Below are positions 16,113-23,846 of a stretch of 32,865 nt of DNA, piece by piece. Under the pieces are notes generated by a model, which did no database searches, was not told the DNA's origin, and saw only the letters and a list, made by a program, of their open reading frames with translations. A program made the position numbers and the translations under genes. Source of the DNA: Thermosynechococcaceae cyanobacterium MS004 (GTDB lineage: Bacteria; Cyanobacteriota; Cyanobacteriia; Thermosynechococcales; Thermosynechococcaceae); contig JAKRSB010000023.1 of assembly GCA_022402525.1 (NCBI GenBank), forward strand, positions 1 to 32,865, written 5' to 3'. Position 1 is the first letter of the stretch. The number at the start of each line of letters is the position of its first letter.

Positions 16113-16196
16113 ATCAGGGTTCAGTCCGCGATCACCCCAAAGAGAGGAGAGTCTCATGAATGGTTCAAGCGACCGATACTTGTCCCGAACCCTGAT
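16113..16196 (-). terminator. Long-loop inverted repeat followed by T-rich run downstream of isiA
   Basis: On the minus strand, ATCAGGGTTC (16187-16196) and its perfect complement (16113-16122) flank about 64 bases and are followed by TTTTCTTCTTTTT. It begins about 40 bp after the isiA stop. It could end most transcripts after isiA, or stabilise the isiA 3' end, and let a fraction read into the downstream genes. The long loop makes a classical terminator uncertain. Confidence 0.45.
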
Positions 16197-16236
16197 GGTT
16201 GGAGAAGAACATTTATAGGGAAATCGTGACTAGAAC

Positions 16237-17277
16237 CTAGCTTGAGACTTCTGTTCCGTAGGTACTCAGCACTTGCTCTACACGCTTAAAGTCAAAACCC
16301 ATTGCACGCAGTGCATGCCAGAGGTGTCCCTGCAAAAAGAAAAACGCTAAAAAGAAATGAGCATTGGCCAACCAGCACCGAGCGGTATGGGCACCTAAAG
16401 GCAGCACTTCTGTATCTGCGAAGTAAGGCATAATGCCCATCTTGATCTCCAGCGGCGCACCATAAAACTCTGACGGGTAGGCCAAGGTATTGACCGCACA
16501 AAAGTAAGCCGCCACAAACCCAGCCAGCGCAATACCGCCCAGCGAGTAGGACAAAATTGCTTCGCCAGAAAACGACAGCACTTTCTTTGCCCAAGGTAAT
16601 GGCGGCACTAAGATGTGCCAAATTCCGCCCCCAATGAGCATCAACCCAACATAGATATGTCCCCCCACTAAGTCTTCTAGGCTATTAACGCTGGCAAAGT
16701 GGGTTTGGTAGCCATAAATAATGGCAGGATTCAGGGTCGGGTGTTCTACTACGCGGACGACCTGCTCCGTTGCGTCGTATAGACCACCCCAGTACATGGC
16801 CTTGCCCGCAAGCAAGAGTGCGCCGGCCCCTAAAAATAAGAGGTGATGCCCTAAAATCAGGCCAAGCTGCTTGGGGTTATCCCAATCAAAGTGAAACCGT
16901 TTTGCCTGTCCTTTGGCGGTACTCAGGTCTGCTGGGGCCTTAAGGGTATGGAAAAGCGCACCCGCTCCCAGTACAGCCGAAGAGATTAAGTGTACGGCTC
17001 CTACAACAAACATTGGATAGGTATCAACCACTTGACCCTTTTCACCCATGCCTAACCCTAAGGTTGCCAGATGGGGCAGCAAGATAAGTCCTTGTTCACC
17101 CATGGGAAGATTTGGCAGAAATCGGGATAGCTCAAATAAGGTAAAGGCACCGGCCCAAAACATGGTTAGTGCTGCCTGCGCGACATGGGCCGCAATGAAT
17201 AAGCCCGACAAGTTTGCAAAACGAGCATTCCCTGCCCACCAGCCATACTTTACGTCAGCACTACTATAAGTTTGCAT
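16237..17277 (-). CDS. isiA: Iron-stress chlorophyll-binding protein IsiA (CP43')
   Basis: A six-helix chlorophyll a antenna protein of the CP43/Pcb family (347 residues) that forms rings around photosystem I under iron limitation. The sequence shows the family start [25 protein letters not shown], broken by residues typical of IsiA, then [75 protein letters not shown] and a C-terminus lacking CP43's large lumenal loop. The ATG at 17277 is chosen over 17307 because it gives the conserved IsiA start and has GAGGA about nine bases upstream. A Pcb-type antenna is the alternative, but isiB, an isiC-like gene and Fur-like sites nearby favour IsiA. Confidence 0.92.
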   Translation of the reverse strand: MQTYSSADVKYGWWAGNARFANLSGLFIAAHVAQAALTMFWAGAFTLFELSRFLPNLPMGEQGLILLPHLATLGLGMGEKGQVVDTYPMFVVGAVHLISSAVLGAGALFHTLKAPADLSTAKGQAKRFHFDWDNPKQLGLILGHHLLFLGAGALLLAGKAMYWGGLYDATEQVVRVVEHPTLNPAIIYGYQTHFASVNSLEDLVGGHIYVGLMLIGGGIWHILVPPLPWAKKVLSFSGEAILSYSLGGIALAGFVAAYFCAVNTLAYPSEFYGAPLEIKMGIMPYFADTEVLPLGAHTARCWLANAHFFLAFFFLQGHLWHALRAMGFDFKRVEQVLSTYGTEVSS

Positions 17278-17446
17278 GATCTGCATTCCTCGGTATTTGA
17301 CAGTCAATGGACACTGAATAAAGGTTTCAATGAATCGATACTCGTGAATCTTTGTTCATAAACTCAAAGACTTGTGGAGCAAGAGTATGAGGCCTCATTT
17401 GTTAGTTCATGGAGGGTTATGACATCTAGATGCGCTTGTCAGCTAT

Positions 17447-17461
17447 TGATACTCTTTCTCA
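17447..17461 (-). promoter_or_regulatory. Candidate Fur box upstream of isiA
   Basis: TGAGAAAGAGTATCA on the minus strand matches the 7-1-7 pattern TGATAAT-N-ATTATCA at 11 of 14 positions. It is about 170 bp before the isiA start. Fur repression of isiAB is known in cyanobacteria; the site itself is a prediction. Confidence 0.45.
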
Positions 17462-17491
17462 ATAACTCCAGGTGTATCGTAGCAGATTAAT

Positions 17492-17506
17492 TGCGATTTA
17501 TTCTCA
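17492..17506 (-). promoter_or_regulatory. Second, weaker Fur-box-like site upstream of isiA
   Basis: TGAGAATAAATCGCA on the minus strand: the left half is 6 of 7, the right half 4 of 7. It is 45 bp upstream of the better site, and a TACGAT (17476-17481) between them could be the -10 element of the isiA promoter. Confidence 0.3.
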
Positions 17507-17609
17507 CTAAAGAGACATGAGTTTTCATGATGTTTTATCCATAGAGCGATAGGTTTAGCTTTTGAGTCTTGTTTTGAGTGGCCCCTTGAGGGGCTTCCCC
17601 GATTTGGCT

Positions 17610-17733
17610 GGCGTGAAGCGATGGCGTGAAGCGATGGCGTGAAGCGATGGCGTGAAGCGCTGGCGTGAAGCGATGGCGTGAAGCGCTGGCGTGAAGCGCT
17701 GGCGTGAAGCGATGGCGTGAAGCGCTGGCGTGA
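17610..17733. repeat. 13-bp tandem repeat, 9 copies plus a partial
   Basis: Unit GGCGTGAAGCGAT in perfect 13-bp register. All nine copies are identical except position 12, which is A in copies 1, 2, 3, 5, 8 and C in copies 4, 6, 7, 9. Confidence 0.97.
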
Positions 17734-17738
17734 GCACT

Positions 17739-17798
17739 GAGTCTGGGTAGGGTGAGCCTGGGTAGAGGGAGTCTGGGTAGGGAGAGTCTGGATAGGGA
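17739..17798. repeat. 15-bp tandem repeat, 4 copies
   Basis: Unit GAGTCTGGGTAGGGA at 17739, 17754, 17769 and 17784 with one to three changes. It follows the 13-bp array by five bases but is unrelated in sequence. Confidence 0.92.
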
Positions 17799-18020
17799 TA
17801 GTGTGCAGCGCTGCTTGGAGAAGAACGGTTCGGCTCGGAGCGACTGGGGCAAGATCGCGATCGCAGTCCTGCTTTCAGCAGAATGCGCCCATCGACTCAA
17901 TATCAAAGCTCAATATCAAATATTGTTGCTAAGGCATCAGACCCAGAATGCTTCAGCGCTAGGCTGTTGAAAGAAGTGACGGTTGTGAATGAAATTCAAA
18001 TCACCCCTACTCCATAGAAG

Positions 18021-18072
18021 GTCTATGTAGCGTTTATGTAGGGTCTATGTAATGGGTCTATGTAATGGGTCA
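18021..18072. repeat. 11-13-bp tandem repeat, 4 copies, upstream of chlB
   Basis: Copies around TCTATGTAATGGG; the last two (18044-18056, 18057-18069) are identical and the first two are shorter and diverged. Confidence 0.85.
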
Positions 18073-18192
18073 ATCGGTGATTGGCCAGTGGTGATCGTTT
18101 AGCGTAGTAATCGGCCAGTTGTCCACCTCTCGCTAAACACAGCGTCGCAAAAACAGCTTAGTGAAGTCCTCAACAGATTAGGGAGTCAACGT

Positions 18193-19719
18193 ATGAAATT
18201 GGCGTATTGGATGTATGCTGGGCCAGCTCATATCGGTACACTACGCATTGCCAGCTCATTCCAAAATGTCCACGGCATCATGCACGCACCGCTAGGAGAC
18301 GACTACTTCAACGTGATGCGGTCTATGCTCTCGCGGGAGCGAGATTTTACCCCCGTCACCATCAGCGTGGTTGATCGCCATGTGCTAGCGCGCGGTTCTC
18401 AAGAAAAGGTGGTGAACAACATCACCCGCAAAGATGCCGAAGAACATCCCGATCTCATTGTGCTAACCCCCACCTGTACCTCCAGCATTCTGCAAGAAGA
18501 TCTCCATAATTTTGTAGAGCGTGCCTCTCAAACTGCTGAGAGCGATGTCCTGCTTGCTGACATCAACCACTATCGCTACAACGAGCTACAGGCGGCGGAT
18601 CGGACTCTTGGCCAAATCATCAAGTTCTATATCGATCAAGCCCGCAAGGATGGCACCCTGCCCCAAGGCAAAACCGAAAAGCCTTCGGTCAATATCATTG
18701 GCATGACTACCCTGGGGTTCCACAATAACCATGACGCCACGGAGCTTAAGCGGCTGATGACGGACTTGGGGATTGAAGTGAATGAAGTGATTCCTGAGGG
18801 TGCCTCAGTGCACAACCTCAAGCGACTTCCCCAGGCCTGGTTTAATCTGGTGCCCTACCGCGAAATTGGACTGTCCAGCGCCCAGTACCTTCAAGAGGAG
18901 TTTGGCACACCGTTTATTGACATTACCCCCATGGGCATTGTGGAGACGGCGCGCTGCATCCGCGCTATTCAGAAGACCCTAAATGAGCAGGGAGCGGGCG
19001 TTAATTACGAAGAATTTATCGATAATCAAACGCGCTTTGTCTCCCAAGCCGCCTGGTTTTCACGCTCCATTGACTGCCAAAACCTGACGGGGAAAAAAGC
19101 CGTAGTATTTGGTGATAATACCCACGCCGCCGCCATGACCAAGATTCTGGCGCGGGAAATGGGCATTCATGTGGTGATGGCAGGCACCTACTGTAAGTAC
19201 GATGCAGACTGGTTTAGAGAGCAAGTCAGCGAATACTGCGACGAGGTGCTGATCAGTGAAGATAATGGTGAAATTGGGGATAAAATTGCCCAGCATGAAC
19301 CCTCCGCTATTTTTGGCACCCAAATGGAACGCCATGTGGGCAAGCGCTTAGACATCCCCTGTGGCGTCATTGCAGCCCCCATCCATATCCAAAATTTTCC
19401 CGTAGGCTACACCCCTTATATGGGCTATGAGGGTGCCAACCAGATCGTCGATTTGGTCTACAACTCCTTCACTTTGGGCATGGAAGATCATCTGCTCGAA
19501 ATTTTTGGCGGTCACGACACGAAGGAAGTGATTACCAAAACCATGTCCGCTGACTCAGATCTTGCCTGGACGAAGGACGGACAGGCCGAGCTCAACAAGA
19601 TTCCAGGGTTTGTGCGGGGCAAGGTGAAGCGCAATACCGAAAAATTTGCCCGCGATCGCGGCTTTAGTGAAATCAACGTCGAGGTGCTGTACGCCGCCAA
19701 GGAATCGGTGGGTGCCTAG
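18193..19719 (+). CDS. chlB: Light-independent protochlorophyllide reductase subunit B
   Basis: Subunit B (508 residues) of the dark-operative enzyme that reduces protochlorophyllide to chlorophyllide. It pairs with ChlN to hold the NB cluster and the substrate, and receives electrons from ChlL. D36 in APLGDDYF matches the unusual aspartate ligand of the 4Fe-4S cluster, and C95 in LTPTCTSS a cysteine ligand. An aspartate at about 277 in YEEFIDNQT fits the proposed catalytic aspartate. The C-terminal domain ([23 protein letters not shown]) is the ChlB-specific proto-reductase segment. Length is normal and the frame is intact. chlL and chlN are not in the window. The gene is divergent from isiA; oxygen and iron sensitivity of the enzyme make that pairing notable. 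Confidence 0.98.
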   Translation: MKLAYWMYAGPAHIGTLRIASSFQNVHGIMHAPLGDDYFNVMRSMLSRERDFTPVTISVVDRHVLARGSQEKVVNNITRKDAEEHPDLIVLTPTCTSSILQEDLHNFVERASQTAESDVLLADINHYRYNELQAADRTLGQIIKFYIDQARKDGTLPQGKTEKPSVNIIGMTTLGFHNNHDATELKRLMTDLGIEVNEVIPEGASVHNLKRLPQAWFNLVPYREIGLSSAQYLQEEFGTPFIDITPMGIVETARCIRAIQKTLNEQGAGVNYEEFIDNQTRFVSQAAWFSRSIDCQNLTGKKAVVFGDNTHAAAMTKILAREMGIHVVMAGTYCKYDADWFREQVSEYCDEVLISEDNGEIGDKIAQHEPSAIFGTQMERHVGKRLDIPCGVIAAPIHIQNFPVGYTPYMGYEGANQIVDLVYNSFTLGMEDHLLEIFGGHDTKEVITKTMSADSDLAWTKDGQAELNKIPGFVRGKVKRNTEKFARDRGFSEINVEVLYAAKESVGA

Positions 19720-19762
19720 GGTCTTTGCTCCAGCCGTGGTGTGTTTCCCTGCATTCATTTGC

Positions 19763-19792
19763 TTGACATTACTGCGGCTGGTTAGAGACAAT
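19763..19792 (+). promoter_or_regulatory. Probable sigma-70-type promoter for rplU-rpmA
   Basis: TTGACA at 19763-19768 is followed 18 bp later by GACAAT at 19787-19792. It lies about 110 bp before the rplU start, downstream of the chlB stop. Confidence 0.55.
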
Positions 19793-19899
19793 GGATAACT
19801 GGCACGTTCGCGATCGCTCGGATCAGGTTTGAACTTTTTTCAAAGCCGAGTCGTTTGAATGACTCAGCACCTGTACGGCGACCAAAGTTTAGGAAAAGT

Positions 19900-20256
19900 A
19901 TGGCATACGCAATTATTGAAACAGGCGGCAAGCAGCTCAGAGTTGAACCCGGTCGATTTTACGACGTGGAGCTGCTCCACAACGAAGTTGACTCAAAGCT
20001 CTCCATTGACAAAGTTTTGTTTGTGAGTGACGAGAGCGGCATCACCGTGGGTCAACCTTGGGTAGAGGGTGCAGCGGTTGAGACAACCATTTTGCAGCAC
20101 TCGCGGGGCAAGAAGGTTATCGTCTACAAGATGCAGCCTAAGAAGAAAACTCGCAAAAAGCAGGGTCATCGTCAAGAGCTGACCCGAATTTTGGTGAATT
20201 CCATTTCCGTGGGCGGTAAAGCGTCTGCCGACGTGAGTAAAGCCGCTGCGAAGTAA
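19900..20256 (+). CDS. rplU: 50S ribosomal protein L21
   Basis: A 118-residue large-subunit protein that binds 23S rRNA. The family start [18 protein letters not shown], the [20 protein letters not shown] centre and the basic [19 protein letters not shown] segment are all present. The start at 19900 is set by AGGA seven bases upstream; a longer frame from a TTG at 19855 adds residues foreign to L21. The C-terminus carries a short Ala/Lys extension. It is 76 bp upstream of rpmA, the usual partner, with a probable promoter at 19763-19792. Confidence 0.97.
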   Translation: MAYAIIETGGKQLRVEPGRFYDVELLHNEVDSKLSIDKVLFVSDESGITVGQPWVEGAAVETTILQHSRGKKVIVYKMQPKKKTRKKQGHRQELTRILVNSISVGGKASADVSKAAAK

Positions 20257-20332
20257 AGAACGGATCAAGACTTTAGCGTTTAGGCTCAAACATGAGCTAA
20301 ATCATTGCAGTTATTAGGAAGACAAAGCAGTC

Positions 20333-20602
20333 ATGGCACATAAGAAGGGTACAGGCAGTACAAGAAACGGTCGTGACTCTAACGCCAAGCGACTCGGCGT
20401 TAAAAAGTACGGCGGACAGGTTGTGCGTGCAGGCAATATTATTATTCGTCAGCGCGGCACCAAGATTCACCCCGGCAACAACGTGGGACGCGGCAGCGAT
20501 GACACGCTATTTGCCCTTGTGGATGGTGTTGTCACCTTTGAGCGTAAAGGTAAATCTCGCAAGAAAGTCAGCGTCTATGCTGCTGAAGCTGCTGTGGCCT
20601 AG
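20333..20602 (+). CDS. rpmA: 50S ribosomal protein L27
   Basis: An 89-residue ribosomal protein whose N-terminus reaches the peptidyl-transferase centre. The start [20 protein letters not shown] and the [19 protein letters not shown] segment are diagnostic. AGGAAG lies upstream of the ATG. There is no Firmicutes-type cleavable N-terminal extension. It forms the standard rplU-rpmA pair and is followed by a repeat pair, an inverted repeat and a strong terminator. Confidence 0.97.
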   Translation: MAHKKGTGSTRNGRDSNAKRLGVKKYGGQVVRAGNIIIRQRGTKIHPGNNVGRGSDDTLFALVDGVVTFERKGKSRKKVSVYAAEAAVA

Positions 20603-20636
20603 GGTCAAGTTTTTGAGATAGTCAAGTTTTGAGATA
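20603..20636. repeat. 16-18-bp tandem repeat, 2 copies, directly after the rpmA stop
   Basis: GTCAAGTTTTTGAGATA is followed by GTCAAGTTTTGAGATA, and then by a diverged GCTAAGTT. The first copy begins right after the TAG. Confidence 0.8.
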
Positions 20637-20641
20637 GCTAA

Positions 20642-20702
20642 GTTCATAAATTTGGCACAAGCTCGCGCGACACCGCATTAAGCTTGAACCAAATTTATGA
20701 AC
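20642..20702 (+). other. 14-bp perfect inverted repeat in the rpmA 3' region
   Basis: GTTCATAAATTTGG (20642-20655) and its exact complement (20689-20702) enclose 33 bases. As RNA it would form a long stem between rpmA and the terminator. Confidence 0.7.
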
Positions 20703-20723
20703 CCAATCGATGAACCCAATCGA
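20698..20723. repeat. 13-bp tandem repeat, 2 identical copies
   Basis: ATGAACCCAATCG twice, overlapping the right arm of the 14-bp inverted repeat. Confidence 0.85.
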
Positions 20724-20755
20724 TGAAAAAGAGTTCTGCGATCGCAGAACTGCTT

Positions 20756-20800
20756 AGCTCACCTGTCGCAGTTAATCTTTCGGCAGGTGAGCTTTTTCTT
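20756..20800 (+). terminator. Rho-independent terminator after rplU-rpmA
   Basis: AGCTCACCTG (20756-20765) pairs with CAGGTGAGCT (20784-20793) and is followed by TTTTTCTTT. An 18-bp palindrome containing a HIP1 site (20733-20750) lies just upstream. Confidence 0.8.
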
Positions 20801-20863
20801 TGTTGAGCCGCAGCTTGACCCATACAACGATTTGTCCGCTTTTTTATGCCTGCCGACCTCACG

Positions 20864-22327
20864 TTAAAACGGAACGGACAGAAATCCGCCCAGCAAAACA
20901 ACCGCTACGGTGTCAATAAATCCGTGAGCTAACACGGCCGGGGCGAGGCGGTTACTGCGCGCAAAGGCGATCGCATAAAACATAGAGGCTGCGGTCGCCA
21001 GCAAAATATACAGACTTTTGTAGAGCCAGGGAGATAGGCCGCTATCGCTGGCTTCATTGCCGATGTGGACAATCCCAAACAGCAGCGAACAGCCCAAAGC
21101 AGAAATCCAGGTGATCTGCTGCGGGGAGGCCCCCCCCCGCGACAAAAGCTGATCCCTAAAAAACACCATTAGCCCCGACCGGAAAAAGACTTCTTCAAAC
21201 ACACCCACCCGCAGGGTAAATAAGGCAAAGTAGGTCAGGATTTTTGCGATACTCATCTCCGCGCGCTGGGGCTGCACAAAGCCAGAGAACACCGCCAGGG
21301 GGACTAGGGTAACAAGGGCGATCGCCAAGATTTGGATTAGCGCCAGCCAGTCAACGCGACGCATCTGAAAGCTATACCCAAAGTGGGCACGACCCAATCC
21401 GCTCCCGTAGACCACCACCAGAATCAATAAGTCCACTGCAATAAAAACCCCGAAGCTAAAAGACGGGGTTGAAACCCAATAGATAGACGCGGCGCAAAGC
21501 ACCATCAACCCCAAGTCAAAGGAGGTTAAATGGTCTTCTATATGCGGCTTATCTACACTGAGGTCTAGGGAAGGTTGATGACTCCCCCTTCGACTAGCCT
21601 TTCGCTGAGGCATCCCAATTGCCCCACTCATCCCCAGACAAAGCGCCAAATAGACCAGTCCAATCATTAACCCCTCCCACTCACTGCCAGGGGGCTGCGG
21701 CCACCAGAGGGAGGTATGCACCCCACACAGGTAAAGTAGATTAAGAAGCAGCAAGAAAAAAAGCTCTCGATGGCTCTGGATCTGCTGTCTCAAGGATTTT
21801 CCACGCTGCCAAGGTCGCTCTTGTTGTAGGGGCTTTTGTCTGAGGGGGAGTAGCAGAAAGGGGATTCTAAGCGCCACAAACAGCCCCCCCAGAAAAAGCG
21901 CCAGGTTAAAGTAAAACTGATTCGGTGCGCCCAAGTCGCTCATCTGCGTGACCCAAGGAAAATGCAGAGGATTGACCTGAAGCGATCGCCCGATTCCCAC
22001 CAGCACCCCTATCAGCCCGCAGACTAGAGCCTGGAACCCTAACCCCTGGCGTGGCAGCAACACCTGTTTGGCAAACCGTTCTCCAGTGGGTGTCGCTAAT
22101 CCAAAAATCGGAAGAGCCGCAAAAATTGCAAAAGAGCTGGCCTCCATCAGCTTCTCTGGCCAAGTCCAGTCCCCAGACCCCGTAAGGCTCAGGCGCACCA
22201 TGATCGCTACAAACCAGGTGCAAATACCTAATACGGCCGCAACACCTTCGGTACGGCCATCATAGTGGCGTGGCGACATAAACTCACTCTCAAAGCTGCA
22301 CCACCGCAAAAATCGTTGAAAAATCAT
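20864..22327 (-). CDS. CPBP-family intramembrane metalloprotease
   Basis: A 487-residue polytopic membrane protein with around ten hydrophobic segments. The C-terminal third carries the CAAX-protease/bacteriocin-processing (ABI) motifs: EE at 378-379 with R383 in FEEVFFRSG, the FGIVHIGNE histidine and LAHGFIDTVAV. These would bind a catalytic metal within the membrane. Known bacterial members process peptides or modulate membrane proteins; no substrate is suggested by the neighbours. The N-terminal half is larger than in short family members. Start alternatives are 22327 and 22279; the second has GAGAG upstream and gives MSPRHYDGR. A run of nine C (21130-21138) lies within the coding region near the active-site segment. 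Confidence 0.82.
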   Translation of the reverse strand: MIFQRFLRWCSFESEFMSPRHYDGRTEGVAAVLGICTWFVAIMVRLSLTGSGDWTWPEKLMEASSFAIFAALPIFGLATPTGERFAKQVLLPRQGLGFQALVCGLIGVLVGIGRSLQVNPLHFPWVTQMSDLGAPNQFYFNLALFLGGLFVALRIPFLLLPLRQKPLQQERPWQRGKSLRQQIQSHRELFFLLLLNLLYLCGVHTSLWWPQPPGSEWEGLMIGLVYLALCLGMSGAIGMPQRKASRRGSHQPSLDLSVDKPHIEDHLTSFDLGLMVLCAASIYWVSTPSFSFGVFIAVDLLILVVVYGSGLGRAHFGYSFQMRRVDWLALIQILAIALVTLVPLAVFSGFVQPQRAEMSIAKILTYFALFTLRVGVFEEVFFRSGLMVFFRDQLLSRGGASPQQITWISALGCSLLFGIVHIGNEASDSGLSPWLYKSLYILLATAASMFYAIAFARSNRLAPAVLAHGFIDTVAVVLLGGFLSVPF

Positions 22328-22349
22328 GTTGTCAATACTGGGAAACTAG

Positions 22350-22379
22350 AAATTAAGGGGCTAGACATTAAGGAGTTAG
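22350..22379. repeat. 15-bp tandem repeat, 2 copies
   Basis: AAATTAAGGGGCTAG then ACATTAAGGAGTTAG, with the beginning of a third copy at 22380. Confidence 0.7.
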
Positions 22380-22388
22380 AAATTAGGG

Positions 22389-22448
22389 TATGTCAAATTG
22401 GGGTGTGGCAAATTGGGTTATGGCAAATTGGGGTGTGTCAAATTGTGG
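22389..22448. repeat. 15-bp tandem repeat, 4 copies, upstream of hemE
   Basis: Unit TATGTCAAATTGGGG at 22389, 22404, 22419 and 22434. The copies share CAAATTG and differ at up to four positions. Confidence 0.92.
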
Positions 22449-22690
22449 CGGCAGTGGACTAAAGCGGATCGTTAAATCCTAGACTAGAAAAGCCGGAAAT
22501 TTTTCAAATCGTTTATCCATTCGATGCTTTAAGGCAGTCTATCGGCAGACGAGCTAGCAGCAAACTGAGTCAGCCACAAACTCAGTAAGCAGAGCGTTTG
22601 AGGAAGAAAAGAGTAGACAGCCTATCTAGGCTGATGCTGTGTACTGGGTGCTGTGTATGGGTGCTACGTAATAGAAGGAGATTTTGACTC

Positions 22691-23737
22691 ATGGTGGATA
22701 CAACCTCAACACCGATCTTGCTGCGTGCGGCCCGTGGCGAAACGGTCGATCGTCCGCCGGTCTGGATGATGCGGCAGGCCGGACGCTACATGAAAGCCTA
22801 CCGTGATCTGCGCGATCGCTATCCGTCCTTCCGCGATCGCTCGGAAATTCCAGAGGTGGCGGTTGAGGTATCGCTCCAGCCCTGGCGCGCCTTTCGGCCC
22901 GATGGCGTTATTTTGTTTTCAGATATTGTCACACCCATGCCGGGGATGGGCATTGAGATGGATATTGCCGAGGGCAAAGGCCCCATCATTCACGATCCGA
23001 TTCGGACTCAGGCCCAAATTGACGCGCTCCATCCCCTAGAGCCGGAAGCTTCACTGCCTTTTATTAGAACCATTCTTGAGACGCTCCGCCAGGAAGTGGG
23101 TAATGAGTCTACGGTGCTGGGCTTTGTGGGCGCACCCTGGACGCTGGCGGCCTATGCGGTAGAAGGTAAAGGATCTAAAGATTACTCCATCATCAAGGGC
23201 ATGGCCTTTTCTGACCCGTCCCTGCTGCATCAGTTGCTGAGTCAGTTTGCAGAGGCGATCGCCACCTATGTGCGCTACCAAATTGACTGCGGTGCTCAAG
23301 TAGTGCAGATGTTTGACTCCTGGGCGGGACAGCTCAGCCCCCAAGACTATCATATGTTTGCCCTGCCCTATCAGCAGCAGGTCTTTAACGCCGTGCGCCA
23401 GACCCACCCCGATACGCCGCTAATTTTACTGGTGACGGGCAGTGCGGGGCTGCTGAAGCAAATGGCCTCCTCCGGTGCGGATCTGATCAGCGTAGACTGG
23501 ACGGTGGACATGGCGGATGCACGGGCAGTGCTTGGCCCCAATATTGGCGTTCAGGGCAATATGGATCCGGGCGTTTTGTTTGGGTCCCAGGACTTCATCC
23601 GCGATCGCATCCACGACACCATCCGCAAAGCCGGAACCCACCAGCACATCATGAACTTAGGGCACGGCATTTTGCCCAACACGCCCGAAGAAAATGCGGC
23701 ATTCTTCTTTAAGACCGTTCAGGACTATCGTTACTAA
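22691..23737 (+). CDS. hemE: Uroporphyrinogen decarboxylase
   Basis: Cytosolic enzyme (348 residues) that removes four carboxyl groups from uroporphyrinogen III to give coproporphyrinogen III, in the common path to heme and chlorophyll. The start region [19 protein letters not shown] is the diagnostic substrate-binding motif; [31 protein letters not shown] and the C-terminal [15 protein letters not shown] follow. Length is normal. AAGGAG lies ten bases before the ATG. It is followed closely by a 24-bp repeat array and an NAD-dependent epimerase on the same strand, so co-transcription is likely. Confidence 0.98.
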   Translation: MVDTTSTPILLRAARGETVDRPPVWMMRQAGRYMKAYRDLRDRYPSFRDRSEIPEVAVEVSLQPWRAFRPDGVILFSDIVTPMPGMGIEMDIAEGKGPIIHDPIRTQAQIDALHPLEPEASLPFIRTILETLRQEVGNESTVLGFVGAPWTLAAYAVEGKGSKDYSIIKGMAFSDPSLLHQLLSQFAEAIATYVRYQIDCGAQVVQMFDSWAGQLSPQDYHMFALPYQQQVFNAVRQTHPDTPLILLVTGSAGLLKQMASSGADLISVDWTVDMADARAVLGPNIGVQGNMDPGVLFGSQDFIRDRIHDTIRKAGTHQHIMNLGHGILPNTPEENAAFFFKTVQDYRY

Positions 23738-23740
23738 CCC

Positions 23741-23842
23741 ATGCTGACCCCCCTCAACGACTTGCCGCAAGGCTTGCCAAACTACTTGCCGCAAGGCTTG
23801 CCAAACTACCTACCGCAATCTTTACCAAACGACTTGGGATAG
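23741..23842 (+). CDS. Possible 33-residue octapeptide-repeat peptide (doubtful gene)
   Basis: An open frame begins with ATG three bases after the hemE stop and ends in TAG just before the epimerase GTG. Most of it is a 24-bp repeat, so the product would be LPQGLPNY octapeptides (LPQGLPNY, LPQGLPNY, LPQSLPND). The unit is a multiple of three and no stop has appeared in three copies. Against it: no ribosome site, and many non-coding arrays exist in this window. It may be only a repeat that happens to be open. Confidence 0.2.
   Translation: MLTPLNDLPQGLPNYLPQGLPNYLPQSLPNDLG
23760..23831. repeat. 24-bp tandem repeat, 3 copies plus a partial
   Basis: Copies at 23760, 23784 and 23808. The first two are identical; the third has several changes, and a fragment (ACTTGGG) follows. 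The core is TTGCCGCAAGGCTTGCC. It fills the gap between hemE and the epimerase. Confidence 0.95.
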
Positions 23843-23846
23843 CGGT

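Larger units (their letters stand above)
17278..18192. other. Divergent 0.9-kb intergenic region between isiA and chlB, rich in tandem repeats
   Basis: No gene is supported. From left to right it contains the isiA leader and candidate Fur sites (17447-17506), a 13-bp array (17610-17733), a 15-bp array (17739-17798), a non-repetitive stretch with a HIP1 site, and a further array (18021-18072) close to chlB. The minus-strand frames across the arrays are translations of the repeats. The chlB ATG has TTAGGGAG about 8 bases upstream. Confidence 0.6.
22328..22690. other. Intergenic region between CPBP protease and hemE
   Basis: No gene is supported; the plus-strand frame 22265-22462 is the translation of a repeat. 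It holds two adjoining 15-bp arrays (22350-22379 and 22389-22448), then about 240 bp without recognised structure leading to the hemE ribosome site. Confidence 0.6.

Noticed and set aside
17610-17733. CRISPR array or replication iterons
   Set aside because: The 13-mers are contiguous without spacers, and there is no cas or rep gene nearby. Iteron function would need a replication initiator, and none is in the window.
17535-17906. 123-codon minus-strand frame with repeated His/Ala/Ser peptides
   Set aside because: It exists because the 13-bp and 15-bp arrays have no stop in that frame; no start signal or family resemblance.
22265-22462. 65-codon plus-strand frame
   Set aside because: Mostly the translation of the 15-bp arrays upstream of hemE; overlaps the CPBP gene start.
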